The notes beneath the pieces are model-generated. The model worked only from the letters and a program-made list of their open reading frames with translations. It was not told where the DNA came from and made no database searches. 64,000 nucleotides of DNA from Thecamonas trahens ATCC 50062 (lineage: Eukaryota > Apusozoa > Apusomonadida > Apusomonadidae): positions 4,717 through 68,716 of the forward strand of contig NW_013657611.1 in the NCBI RefSeq assembly GCF_000142905.1. The letters run 5' to 3'. The translations under genes were made by a program, and so were the position numbers. Positions 21,206 through 31,076 of the stretch are shown piece by piece (the first letter of the stretch is position 1; each line of letters starts with the position of its first letter).

Positions 21206-21342
21206 ATGTCGTTTATGGGCTTCTTCGGAGGCATGGACCTCGACAAGCCCTTTTACAAGTCCCGCATGTTCATTGGCGGCACCGTCGCCTGTATTGCCCT
21301 CCTTGGCGTTGAGTACTATGTACGCGGCAGAGGCCTCCTCCC

Positions 21343-21407
<65 letters not shown>

Positions 21408-21787
21408 ACCACCACCACCACCACCCATACTCACATCCAGTCGTCGCGAACATTGCCGGATCGGGGAATCGGGGAATCGGGGTCTACGGCCGGACGGATC
21501 AACTATCAACTGGCCGACAGATGGACAACTACGGGCCCAAGCGACTGACCCCCTCAGAGAGGGCTCGAGTTGAAGAGGAGGAGTGGGCCGAGGAGGAGGC
21601 GAGACTGGAGCGGCTCAAGGCCCGCGATCCTAACCTGAGGAACTACCTCAACCAGATGTCTTCGTCCTCACCTGAGGCCACGGCTACCCGCCCGACGCAA
21701 AGCATTCTCAAGGGCGATGTCGCCCCCATCCAAGTCCAGGCCGAGTCTACTGAGCCTCAGGCTGCAAGCGGGGCATCGACGAGCTAG
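21206..21787 (+). CDS. Small single-pass membrane protein, probable intron with CA repeat
   Basis: Unrecognised. The ATG at 21206 starts MSFMGFFGGMDLDKPFYKSRM, then one transmembrane helix (FIGGTVACIALLGVEYY). Past 21400 the frame encodes a charged helix (SERARVEEEEWAEEEARLERLKARDPNLRNYLNQ). Between them lies a (CA)n run open in frame that would give about 20 His/Thr residues. A better reading is an intron: donor at 21320 (GTACGC) after GVEYY and acceptor at 21520 (GACAG) before MDNYGPKRL, 201 nt and divisible by three, with CTATCAAC upstream of the acceptor as a possible branch site. Spliced length is 126 residues, unspliced 193. The size and topology fit a small organelle membrane-complex subunit, but no function can be assigned. 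Confidence 0.6.
21346..21426 (+). repeat. (CA)n/(CAC)n microsatellite
   Basis: About 30 CA units followed by CAC triplets, inside the proposed intron of the small membrane-protein gene. The run keeps one frame open as alternating Thr/His. Confidence 0.9.
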
Positions 21788-21793
21788 CCCCCT

Positions 21794-21819
21794 CCCCCCC
21801 CCCCCCCCCCCCCCCCCCC
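21794..21819 (+). repeat. Poly-C tract, 26 C
   Basis: A homopolymer in the 58-bp interval between the convergent stops of the small membrane-protein gene and the ERMP1-like gene. It is the only long poly-C tract in the window that lies at gene 3' ends rather than in a leader. Confidence 0.9.
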
Positions 21820-21845
21820 GCCATGCGCCCACTTATCGGCGTTCA

Positions 21846-24703
21846 TTACTGAACGCTCCTCCGCACGTGCTGCGAGACCCACGAGACAGGCACGACCCAC
21901 GGCGGGAGACTGGCCTCAAACGCATGGAGCTGCGGCGTGAGCGCCTGTGAGTGGAAGGCGACTCCGACCGCAAGCCGTCCGCCCGCCCCAGCAATCACCA
22001 TCCGGACCTCGAACACGTGCTGGCTCTCGTCCCTCTCCGGGCGGGCGCTGCCGCCGACGGCATCCGTCAGATAGATAAAGTACGCGCCGTTTGCAGGCCG
22101 CGCAGGCAGCGGGTCGGCAATCGACCACTCGACAATCTCGCGCTCGGCCGGAAGCTCAACCGTGAGCGTCGCGTGCGTCGTCGCCGCCGGAAACCGGAAA
22201 ACGTACGCCACTCCACCCTCAACTGCGCTGCTGGTGATGCGGACAAGCTCCGGGTTCACAAGCAGCGGCACGTTGCTCGAGTCGACCGGCACAACCTGCC
22301 CACCCGTCACCATGTCCGCAATTGGGAGGTACCATGGCGCACAATAGACACGGCCCGCCGGACAAACAAGCGTCTCGGCTTTGGCCGCGTACTCGGCAAG
22401 GCCGGCACTTGTCCCGAGAAGCCATCCGATCGAGTTGTAGTCCATGACATTGAGCCAGAGCGCCGAGCCAGGCCCGTCGGCATCGTCGCCCAGCACGTGC
22501 TGTGCAAAGACTCGCTTCGGCCGAAGCTCGGTATACGGTGAGATGCGTGGGACAAGGAGAACACCCACAAGCGTAACGCACACCAACACGCACACCACAG
22601 CCGCTGCAGACACCGTCGCCCGCTTTCGCGCCTCGGGGTACGCCCGCCCAACCGGCGCAGCCTCCATGCCGCGCGCCTCGAGTACAAGCAAGGTGAAGAC
22701 CGAACCGATGACCGCCACCGGCGCACCGACCGCCACACCCATCACCACGTCTGACGGCGCCGCGGTCCCGATCCGCGCCATGAGCGGGACAAAGAACTCA
22801 AAGAGACCCAGGATCTGCACCAGCGCCACCACAAGCGCCGGCACAAGCGCCGCAAGGTGGAGCGCGAGGTATCCGAGCGGCGACCGCTCGCACACTCGCG
22901 CCACCGCCGGAATCGCCAACGCCACCGCCGGCGCCACGAGCCCGGCCACCCACAGCGCAGGAAAGAACGACGAGCCCTTGTGGCCAAAGGTAAGGCCGAG
23001 GAGGAGCACAACCCACACCCCGCGCATAATGTCGAGTCCAGATGCCCGTCCTGCCACCGCGTACCGCCGTTCAGAGCCAAACAGCGCCGCGGCTAGCACC
23101 ACGTTGGCCGCCAGCGCCGCTGGCACAAACAGCACCACCAGGAGCCACTGCGAGGCAAACCACGCCATGGTGTGCCCAAACAACGGTGCGCCGAGGGCAA
23201 GCACGCTTCCCACTACCGCTGGCGCAAGCATTGTGCCGAGCATCATCCCTGCAAGTGCCATCACGTCGCGCGCAATGTGCCGCAGCTTGCCGGTAGACGG
23301 CGCGCCAAGCTTGGCAGCAATGAGGGCGAGCCAGAGAGCCGCGAGTGCAGAGTGCAGCAGCTCGGCCGAGCGAAGCGTGTAGGCCACCGTCATGAGGCCG
23401 AGGACGTCGAAGAAGACCAGCGACTCGGCGTCCCACGGCGCCTGCTCTGCGGGCGACGGAAACTCGGCGCCGAGTGCAAGCAGCGTGCCGAGCACGTTGT
23501 CGCCGGCATGCTGGAGCGAGCCCTGAGTGACAAACACCTCCTGGTCAAGTGGCGTGTGGTAGACATAACCGTTTGCCACAAACGCCATGTCGATGCCCGG
23601 CAGCTCGCCGTAGTCGCGGTAGATGCGAAAGTCGGTGTCCGACGGGATGATGCCCGACTGGAAGATGTCCTGCGCCATCGAGTTGGCGTACGGATGCGGC
23701 GCGCCGTGGAGGTATGAGAGTGCGAGCCATCCGGCCCTCGGCCCAGTCTGAAACACAATCTCACGTCCGCCCGAGCCGGCTGCCTCGATGTTGAGAAAGC
23801 CGCGGAGGTTGGAACCCCAGCGGTGCTGGGTGATAAACGCATGCGCACCCTGCAGCAACGACTCTTCCGCCCCGTTGAGATTGACCACCAGCGGCGCCGA
23901 GAGAATCCCCGACTCCGCCACCTCGTCGGGGTACTCGGAAATGACCCGGACAGTCTCAAGCAGGATCGAGACGCCAGCGAGGGCGTCCGAAGCCGCCGGT
24001 GAGTGCAGCGCCGAGTCGTAGTGCGTCGAGAGGAGAAAGCCCGGCGCGTCGTTCTCACCGTCTGCCAGCGAGAGCCGCACCAGCACGTTGCTCACGTTGT
24101 GGTAGACCGAGGCAAAGCCCGAGATAAAGTCGAGGAAGAACGAACCTGACGCAACCTGGACCTCGACCTCCATCTTGATCCGCGGTGAGAGCCTCGGCGA
24201 CGACGCCATGTTGGTGAGTGCCGATAGGATGTACGCCTGAGTGTGGACCTCGGCTGCGTCCGATCCCAGCAGCTTGGGCCCCAGCAGCGCCATTGCATGC
24301 AGATGCACTCTCGCGTTGCCCTCAGAAAACCTTGCTTGCGACCACGGAACCGACGCCGGCGACGAGGAGCGCTTGCACCAGCCGTCCCGGACCGATCCGA
24401 CACCCCATCCAGCGCATCATGGGTCGGCGCCGCCGGAAAGTTGAACATAGGCAGCGGCGAGGGCAACAAAGTCGACGATCGCGCCACAAGAAGCGCCGCG
24501 AGAACAACAGTAAAGACAACCGCGAGCAAGCCGTCTGTCGCCAGCCGCATCTTGCTCACTCTCGGCCACCACCCGCTGGCCTCGCCCTTTCCAACCGCCG
24601 CCGGCTTGCCCTCATGGCTCACTCCAACGCTCTTGCTTGGCGAATAGTGGGTGTACTCAAGCCCAATGCCCTTGCGCTGCCGCATTCTGCTCGCGCTCTG
24701 CAT
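21846..24703 (-). CDS. ERMP1/Felix-ina-like M28 metallopeptidase of the ER membrane; one frame break
   Basis: A 952-residue protein after adding one base between about 24330 and 24418. The N-terminal cytosolic segment starts at the ATG at 24703, then comes a signal-anchor helix (LLAVVFTVVLAALLVA). The luminal M28 domain shows the zinc ligands: STHYDS (His, Asp), SDALAG (bridging Asp), NGAEESLLQG (Glu-Glu catalytic pair), SDTDF (Asp) and YVYHTPLD (His). About eight hydrophobic helices follow (roughly 380-700), then a C-terminal luminal beta-rich domain, as in ERMP1. The N-lobe motif RFSEGNARVHLHAMALLGPKLLGS matches the family and lies just after the break. Family length is about 900. The predicted role is aminopeptidase-type processing in the ER; substrates are unknown. 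Confidence 0.9.
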
Positions 24704-25108
24704 GTTGTCGTCTTTGGATCCAGAGCGAGAGCGAGAGTGCAGTGGTCTCACCAGCACGAGTCCGAGCAGTGACGCGCCGGGCGCCGGGTGGTATCCCGCG
24801 CCGGGACGGACGCGCCCGGCCGTGACGCAGGAGGGGAAGGGGTTGATTTTAACCCGCTAAGGTACGGAGGAGCTTCTGCAGCGATCATCAGCGTGAGATG
24901 GGATGTGGGAGGAGTTCGGGTNNNNNNNNNNNNNNNNNNNNNNNNNNNNNNNNNNNNNNNNNNNNNNNNNNNNNNNNNNNNNNNNNNNNNNNNNNNNNNN
25001 NNNNNNNNNNNNNNNNNNNNNTTTCGGGGGGCTTCTCACGCGCACTTATCCACCAGAAATAGGATGAGCCCCCCCCAAGTACCCCCAAAGGTTGGGTGGC
25101 GTGGGGGG
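24704..25108. other. Spacer containing the assembly gap
   Basis: The region between the ERMP1-like start and the 3' end of the ubiquitin-like gene. About 218 bp on the left and 87 bp on the right flank 100 N. No coding feature is seen in the readable bases, but the true gap size is unknown and a small gene could be missing. Confidence 0.5.
24922..25021. other. Assembly gap (100 N)
   Basis: Exactly 100 N, the usual placeholder for a scaffold gap of unknown length. The right flank has G- and C-runs (6 G at 25026-25031 and 8 C at 25069-25076) that may have stopped the assembly. Confidence 0.98.
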
Positions 25109-25711
25109 CTACAAGGCAGAGACAATGGCCTTGAGGCTGTCGAGGTCGAGGTGGGCAGTTGCGTCTGGATGGTCGACCGAACCGAATCGCGGGTAGAGCC
25201 AGAGTGTGGTCTCATCGGGCTTGGGCACGGCGGCAGTCAGCGCCGACTCCATGGTAACGGTGACAGAGAGCGCAGTCTCGCCGCGATGGAGCTCAATCTC
25301 TACACCAACAGCGATTGCCCCCATCCGCACCCCGTCAGCACCACCGCCCATGATCAGCCCATTAACATCATGGTCATGGTCGCGGCCATGGTCATGGTCG
25401 TAGTCGTGGTCATGGTCATGGTCGTAGTCGTGGTCATGGTCATGGTCATAATCGTCGTCATCATCATCGTCATCATCATGGTCACCCCCCCCATCATCAT
25501 CATCATCATCATCATGAGTCACCACCACCACCACCACCACTCTGCCCCCCTCCCCCTCCTCCCCTCCTCCCCTCCCACCACACCTACCTCCAGGCTCCAC
25601 GCCCAGCCTCTGTGCCACAGCCACAAACAGGTCATGGACGGTGGCCGAAGAGGCGACCGAGACAGCGAACCTTCCCACAGTAGGCAACGAGATAGAGACA
25701 GAGTACGACAT
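25109..25711 (-). CDS. Small ubiquitin-fold protein with one in-frame intron
   Basis: The ATG at 25711 starts MSYSVSISLPTVGRFAVSV, reading as beta1-beta2 of a ubiquitin fold, then ATVHDLFVAVAQRLGVEPG (helix). A GTAGGT donor follows at 25587. The acceptor at 25300 (GGTGTAG) leads into EIELHRGETALSVTVTMESAL and TTLWLYPR, the remaining strands. The 288-nt intron is divisible by three and open in frame, which would otherwise add 96 residues of poly-Val, poly-Asp and Asp-His repeats. The spliced product is 104 residues. Codon phase is preserved (phase 1). The fold assignment comes from pattern, not a match to a named family. It could be a UFM1/URM1-like or adaptor Ubl, but the C-terminus (LKAIVSAL) lacks a di-glycine, so conjugation is unlikely. 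Confidence 0.75.
   Translation of the reverse strand: MSYSVSISLPTVGRFAVSVASSATVHDLFVAVAQRLGVEPGGRCGGRGGGEEGEGGRVVVVVVVTHDDDDDDDGGGDHDDDDDDDDDYDHDHDHDYDHDHDHDYDHDHGRDHDHDVNGLIMGGGADGVRMGAIAVGVEIELHRGETALSVTVTMESALTAAVPKPDETTLWLYPRFGSVDHPDATAHLDLDSLKAIVSAL
25300..25587 (-). other. Probable spliceosomal intron carrying Asp/His-encoding repeats
   Basis: On the minus strand it starts GTAGGTG and ends GGTGTAG, 288 nt. It contains GATGATG and CATGACCATGACTACGACC-type repeats and a GTG run. Removal joins two halves of a ubiquitin-like fold in frame. The low-complexity content matches intron rather than exon composition. Confidence 0.75.
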
Positions 25712-25902
25712 GACAAAGACTAGTTATGTATATGTAGGCTATGCGGATGTAGGCTATGTAGGTAGTGTGTCAATAGTGAGGTATAGTCGGAGTATAGGTA
25801 CAAGTGCTCCCACTTGGGCAAGTACGGCCACACCTGCAAGCCAATGTCTCTCAGCTGCTGGCCAACCACCACCACCGCTGACACCACCACCTCTCCCACC
25901 AC
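25712..25902. promoter_or_regulatory. Short bidirectional promoter region
   Basis: Only 191 bp separate the ATGs of the ubiquitin-like gene (minus) and the multi-pass protein gene (plus), so both core promoters must lie here. The words GTAGGCTATG and TATGTAG recur near 25734-25765. No TATA box is seen. Confidence 0.5.
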
Positions 25903-28043
25903 ATGTTCAAGTCCGGCTGGGACGACGAACCCTTGGTCCGCGAGCCTCTCTCGCCTCTCTCGCCCCTCCCCCCTCTCTCCGACTCACCTCGTCGTCGTCG
26001 TCGTCGTCGGAGCTCTCATCGTGACTCGTTAGAGCATGCCAACGGCGCGCTTGATGATGGAGGCTGGGGAGATGGGAGAAATAGGGATGACGTTGGTGGC
26101 AATGACAATGGCAATGGCCATGTCGGTGGCGGTGGCGGTGGCGGTGGCGGTGGCGGTCGGGGCGTGGCGCTCAATCCTATCTTTGCGCCACTTGCTTCCG
26201 CCGGATTCGCCCAACCGTCAACATTCGAGTCCCATCTGGAAAGGATGGCCACAACGCTGTCGAGCTCGATCTCGGCAAAGACCGTCCTCGTCCCACTCTT
26301 CACTCTCGCATGGGCCATCTTTCTTCCCTCCATGGCACTCACCTTTCTGCCGGATGCCACACTGTCGTGGTCGTCGGCATTCATCGCTGTACTCTCGCTC
26401 GCTGGCTCGTCAGCTGTCAACAGCGCCGCCATCTCAGACGTGCCCGGTCGCGTCGTCGTCGTGGCCACCTCTCTCATCTTTGCCGCCCTCATTGTTGTCG
26501 CCTTTTGGTGGGCCACCGCGCGTCTCGCCCACAACCTCTCTCGAAACCTCTCTGACATCGCCTTTGTCCCCGAGGACGTGCTCGAGCAGGATCCGTACGA
26601 GCTGACCTCGCCTCAGGCCGGCGGGCCGTGGCCGCGGCTAGCACTCGCCAGCTTCCTCTGGCTCGCTTTCTTTCCATGGCGGCTGCCATGCTTCTTGTTG
26701 TCCCGGGCGCGGTCACCTCGCTCACTGCTGGTGTCAACATTGCCGCCCAGCTCGCCTCGACCGCTTGGTTTGGCCACATTGACACGACGCCGCCTTCGAC
26801 CCAGATTGTGCTGGCCATCACCCTCCTTGGCCTCACCGTCAGCCTTGCACTTGTTGTCCTGGCTATCACCGACATCCGCCTCCGCGCTGCCCGATCTGCG
26901 CTCCTCCACGCTTACGACAGCGGGCGCTACCTCATCACCCGCCTCGGTGCCGTCGATGAACGCGAAATCGCGCTCCTCCTCGACCGCACAACGCTCACCT
27001 CACACACTTCGCTCTACATCGCGCTGCCAGTTGTACTACTTGTCGTCTTTGTCTTTTGGCCGAGCCTCGCCAGCATTGCTCTCTGGCGCGCGGCGAGCAA
27101 TACCCAGCTCGACCTCCTCGACGCCGCCTACGTCGCCGCCGGCTGCGTCTCCACCTCGTCCTTTGGCGCTTTCCTTCACACCTTTCCGAACGCCACCCAC
27201 TCGCCGCATGAAGCCTCGCCCGCACGGGCTAGTGAGGTCGCTTCGCGCCTCGACTCGCAGCTCGAGCTTGTTCTCGCCTTTGTGCTCCTCGGTGCTGTAC
27301 TCCTGCTGATGATCGCCTGCTCGTGTGCGGCCTCGCTCGCACACATCCACCAAAACGGCGTCTTTGTTCGCAAGCTCCTGGTCTCGGTCAACTGGCGCGG
27401 CGTCGCTCTCCGCGCTGGCTACTCGGACAACTCGGTGGCGCTACCCATCGACGACGACCCGACCTCGCTCGACCATCGCCAGCAGCTCCTTGAGCTCCCG
27501 CCGCTCATTACTCTCTCGGACGCGTGGGACGAACACCTCACTGTCCATAGACTCCACACCTCGACCTGGCTCACAGCAGGCGCGATCCTCTTTGCCGCTG
27601 TCGTTGTCCTCGGCGCCGCCATTTCATCCACTCTCCGCTTCGGTCTCTCCTGCTCCTCACTCCCAGCCGGCCTCCTGGACGACCCCGGTGCAACTCCGTG
27701 CGGCTCGTGGCCGACTGCCATTTACATCACAGCCACTTCACTCCTGGGCATTGGCACCGGGAGCGTTGCCGCACCGGCAGCTCTACCACCCGGCGGCCGA
27801 GCCCTGCTTGCCCTCGCCTCGCTCTTTGCCGCCGCGTGGTGGATCATTGCCTTTGCCGCCGTCTCCGAGGCGGCCGTCGCTGCCGCCCGGCTCGGATGGC
27901 TTCGAGAGCACGAGGACTACGCCTCGACCGTACTCCGCGTCCTCGCCGCCCACGCCGAGGACTCACACGACGCCAGCGAGCTCACTGGCCAGCCCTCGTC
28001 CGAGCTGTACTCGGGCGAGTCTGAGTACAACAACGAGTCGTAA
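25903..28043 (+). CDS. Multi-pass membrane protein of unknown family; one frame break
   Basis: Unrecognised, 713 residues after adding one base at about 26666-26675 (TTTC/TTTCC: upstream RLALASFLWLAFF, downstream SMAAAMLLVVPGAV, together one transmembrane helix). The cytosolic N-terminus is Arg-, Ser-, Asp- and Gly-rich (RRRRRRR, then poly-Gly). About ten hydrophobic helices follow, for example VLVPLFTLAWAIFLPSMAL, VVVATSLIFAALIVVAFWW, LYIALPVVLLVVFVFW and LVLAFVLLGAVLLLMIAC. The C-terminus is acidic and Ser-rich. A large loop (about 430-510) between helices contains NWRGVALRAGYSDNSVALP. No transporter signature is visible. It shares general architecture with the gene at 54238 but no clear sequence identity. 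The stop is 5 bp from that of the convergent kinase gene. Confidence 0.75.
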
Positions 28044-28048
28044 AGGCT

Positions 28049-30410
28049 CTAGCTTGTTGTCGCATCTCTTGCTTCAGCCTCGCCTTCGCGGAAGAACCGC
28101 AGCTTGGAGAGAAAGTCGGACGAGATCTGGTCGCGGGTCTTGGGTGCCTGCGCTGGCAGCGGCTCGGGCGGCGCAGGCGCCGACGGTGCGAGCACGCCCG
28201 GTGGGAATCTATCGAGCACGTGCCCGCGCGGCGAGCGGTCTGGCCCGCCGCGTGCCCGTGCCCGCGCCACTTGCAGCCGCTCCACGAGCTTGCGCTTCCA
28301 CAGCGGCTCGGCTGGTGTGTCCTTGGGCAGGATCGAGTGCTCGCCAATGCCGACTTGCCAGTGGTACGGCTCGGCGTCGTGATCGTGGTCCCCGGCGAGC
28401 GGCGAGTTGCCAGCGCTCGACGACGACGCCGGTGGGCTCGGTGAGCCACCGCGTCGTCCGCCGTCGACGGCCGGTCCGGTGCTTGTCTGTCGCCGCATCG
28501 TGGCGCCCGACAATCCGCCGCTGCTCACCGCCAGTGGCAGGTCGGACGAGCTGCCAGAGCCGAGCAGGGCCGAGGCAGGCGGCGGAGAGCTCCCGGCTGC
28601 ATCGACCGAGAGCCGCCGCATGACCCTGTCGCGAAGGAGCGGTGAGGCCCGGAACGCCGACTGGAGTGACGAGACTTCGGAGAGCATGTTTTGCCGCTCG
28701 TACGAGAGCGTACCGACCTCCTTGCGCAGTGCATCGCGCTCGCGGGTCAGCTCGCAGATTGTCGACTCGTAGCCCACGCCCTTGTCTACCGCCCGCCGCA
28801 GCGAGGCCTCCAGCCGCGCCACTCGCGATCGCAGGAATCGCAGCTCGTCGGCGTCGCCAAGCGTCTCAGCCGCCTCGGGTGCCGCCGCCGGTGGCGACAC
28901 GCTCGCCTCGGCGCGAGCCAGCATCATCGCGTCCTCGTAGTGCAGGTGCTGTAGCTCGAGGTCGCGCTCGCGCGCGGCAATGACCGACTCGAGCTCAGCC
29001 ACATACGACTCGAGGGCAGCAACTTTGGCATGCGACTCGGCCAGCCGCTTGAGGCACTCAAAGATGGTGAGCGTCATCGACGAACCGGGCGGCGGATCAT
29101 CGCCAGTGCTTCCGCCGTCGTCTGGCCCCGGCCGAGTCCGAGTGATCCGGACCGAGTGCGCCATCGACTTTTGCAGCAGCTCTGGGTCTGCGAGGATGGC
29201 CGGGACCGGATACGACTCGACGCCACCGTTCTCGCTGGCAGCGCCGGGAGGCGACAAAAATCAAAGACATCGTTGAGCATGTCGAGTGTGGCGTCGCCGT
29301 CGACAACCGAGTTGTAGACCGAGGGCGAGGCTTCGTGCGCCAGCGGGCCCTTGGCCGCTGCAATTGACGCCCGCTCAGCCTCGGTCAGCGCCGAGATGTG
29401 TGCGAGCGTCTGGTGCATCTCCGAGATGTCGGCCTTGCTCGCTGCTGCCGCCCGGCACGAGGTGAGCCATGGATGCGAGCAGAGCTCGCGCGCGGTGGCG
29501 CGCAGCGGCGGATCCTTGACAAAGCATGCCTTGAGAAACTTGATCAGGAGCGGCGACGCTGCCGATGGGCCAGGGAACGGCGGGTGTGCTTCGCCGACCA
29601 TCTTGAACATGGCCGGAATGGGTCCAAACTCGTAGAACGGCGGCTTGCCCGAGACCAGCTCCAGCACTGTGCACCCGAGCGACCAGATATCGGCGGCAGT
29701 TGTCGGCGACTTCATCTCGATGACCTCGGGCGCCATCCAGTACGGCGTCCCGACTACCGACCGCGTACCCGACGGGTCTGAGAGTCGGGTGGCGATGCCA
29801 AAGTCAGCGAGCTTCACCTGGCCGTCCTTAGTCAGCAGAATGTTTCCGCCCTTGATGTCGCGGTGGATGACGCCCTCCGAGTGGAGGTAAGCCAAGCCAG
29901 AGAGGACCTGGTCGAGATAAATGGCGAGGAGCGGCTCTGGGAGGACGCCAAAGCGCTTGACCACTTGTGCCAACGAGCCGCCTCCGCAGTACTCCATGAC
30001 AAAGACCATGATCTCGCCATCGGCCTGTGCTACGCACTGCAGAAAGCGAACAATGTTCTTGTGATTGAGCACTCTCAACAGAGCGACTTCATGCGCAAGC
30101 TCGCGCTTCCGCTTGGACGACATGCCGGTCTCCTCGAGCTTGACTCTTTGACGGCCACAAAGTCACCTGTTGACGTGTTCAGGCCCTTGTACACTGCGCC
30201 GAACGCTCCCGTGCCGAGCAACTCGCCGAGCTTGACCTCTCCAACGCCAGCCACCACCACTGTTCGTCGGTCATCGCCATCATCGTGCCTACCGCCACCA
30301 GAGCTGCTGCCGCTGCCACCGCCGCCGCCACCGCCACCGCCACCGCCGTCCCGCCCAGCCTGCTCACGCAAGAGCACAGACCGTCTCAGATAGCCACCAC
30401 CTGCAGACAT
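28049..30410 (-). CDS. Cdc7/MAP3K-epsilon-like protein kinase with coiled-coil tail; two frame breaks
   Basis: A 787-residue protein after two one-base additions. The kinase domain (about residues 60-320) has GTGAFGAVYKG, VAVK, HRDIKGGNIL, DFG, VGTPYWMAPEV and a RATARELCSHPWL end; the closest pattern is the Cdc7/Cdc15/SepA/MAP3K-epsilon group of septation and cytokinesis kinases. Break 1 lies in AAA (plus 30147-30149): an extra A restores VAVKRVKLEETGMSSKRKREL. Break 2 lies in a run of five (plus 29256-29260): an extra base joins MLNDVFDF to SPPGAASENGG. The N-terminus has a poly-Gly run; the ATG at 30410 is the first plausible start. The tail has a coiled coil (about 455-560) and basophilic phosphosites (RRLS, RRQTS), but no ARM/HEAT repeats as in plant MAP3K-epsilon. 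Confidence 0.88.
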
Positions 30411-30534
30411 GCCGCTAAGGGTATGCAGTCTTGGCTCTTCTCTGTCCCCCACACACGCACACGCACCCTCCCTCTGGAGCCGAGGTGGGGTGTGGCCGTC
30501 TCTGCCTCGACCAAGCGACGTGGCCTGCGGCTGA

Positions 30535-30560
30535 GGGGGGGGGGGGGGGGGGGGGGGGGG
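30535..30560 (-). repeat. Poly-C (minus) tract, 26 nt
   Basis: An uninterrupted G run on the plus strand, 125-150 bp upstream of the kinase ATG, so poly-C in that gene's sense direction. Confidence 0.95.
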
Positions 30561-30604
30561 AGGGAGAGCCAGTCGATCGTCCGCTGGCTGACACCCGCAC
30601 ATAC

Positions 30605-30606
<2 letters not shown>

Positions 30607-30644
<38 letters not shown>

Positions 30645-30704
30645 CACACACATACACACACATACATACACACAATCATGCATGCATGAATACACATACG
30701 CAAA
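30607..30704 (+). repeat. (CA)n and CATA microsatellite
   Basis: About 17 CA units followed by CATACACA and CATGCATG variants. Confidence 0.9.
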
Positions 30705-30871
30705 AACTGTAATTCGATCGCATACTGTTTTGGGATTCTACATACTCTGCGTTGGCGTGGGGATGGCGTGGGGATCGCACTTGATGGCGACGTTGCTCAT
30801 CTACCTCTTGCCGCAATCGATCAACAGCACAAGCACCTGCATCCATACACCCTCACACCGCCATCAGCCCC

Positions 30872-30929
30872 CACACATACACACACACACACACACACGC
30901 ACACACACACACGCACACATACACACACT
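30872..30929 (+). repeat. (CA)n microsatellite in the PDI-FKBP leader
   Basis: An interrupted CA run about 150 bp upstream of the PDI-FKBP ATG, on its sense strand. Confidence 0.9.
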
Positions 30930-31076
30930 CCCCGCCCCACCCGCCCACACCCATCGCATCCGATCCCATCGCACCCCATCCTCGCTCACTGCCAAACCAA
31001 ACCGCTGACCTCAACCACGACGACGACAACCACCACAGCCACGACATCCACCTCGGCCACCACCTCACCCTACACC

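Larger units (their letters stand above)
30411..31076. other. Divergent spacer rich in poly-G and CA microsatellites
   Basis: Spacer between the kinase gene (minus) and the PDI-FKBP gene (plus). It holds 26 G at 30535-30560 (poly-C on the kinase sense strand), (CA)n with CATA variants at 30607-30704 and a second (CA)n at 30872-30929. ORFs here are microsatellite artefacts; no gene is supported. Confidence 0.6.

Noticed and set aside
24704-24921. A gene reaching into the N gap
   Set aside because: No ORF with coding bias or an ATG leads into the gap on either side.
25300-25587. An Asp/His metal-binding domain
   Set aside because: It lies in a segment with splice signals that interrupts a ubiquitin-like fold; intron is the better reading.
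30411-30711. Cys/Val- and His/Thr-rich ORFs
   Set aside because: They are microsatellite reads of (CA)n on both strands with no conserved sequence.
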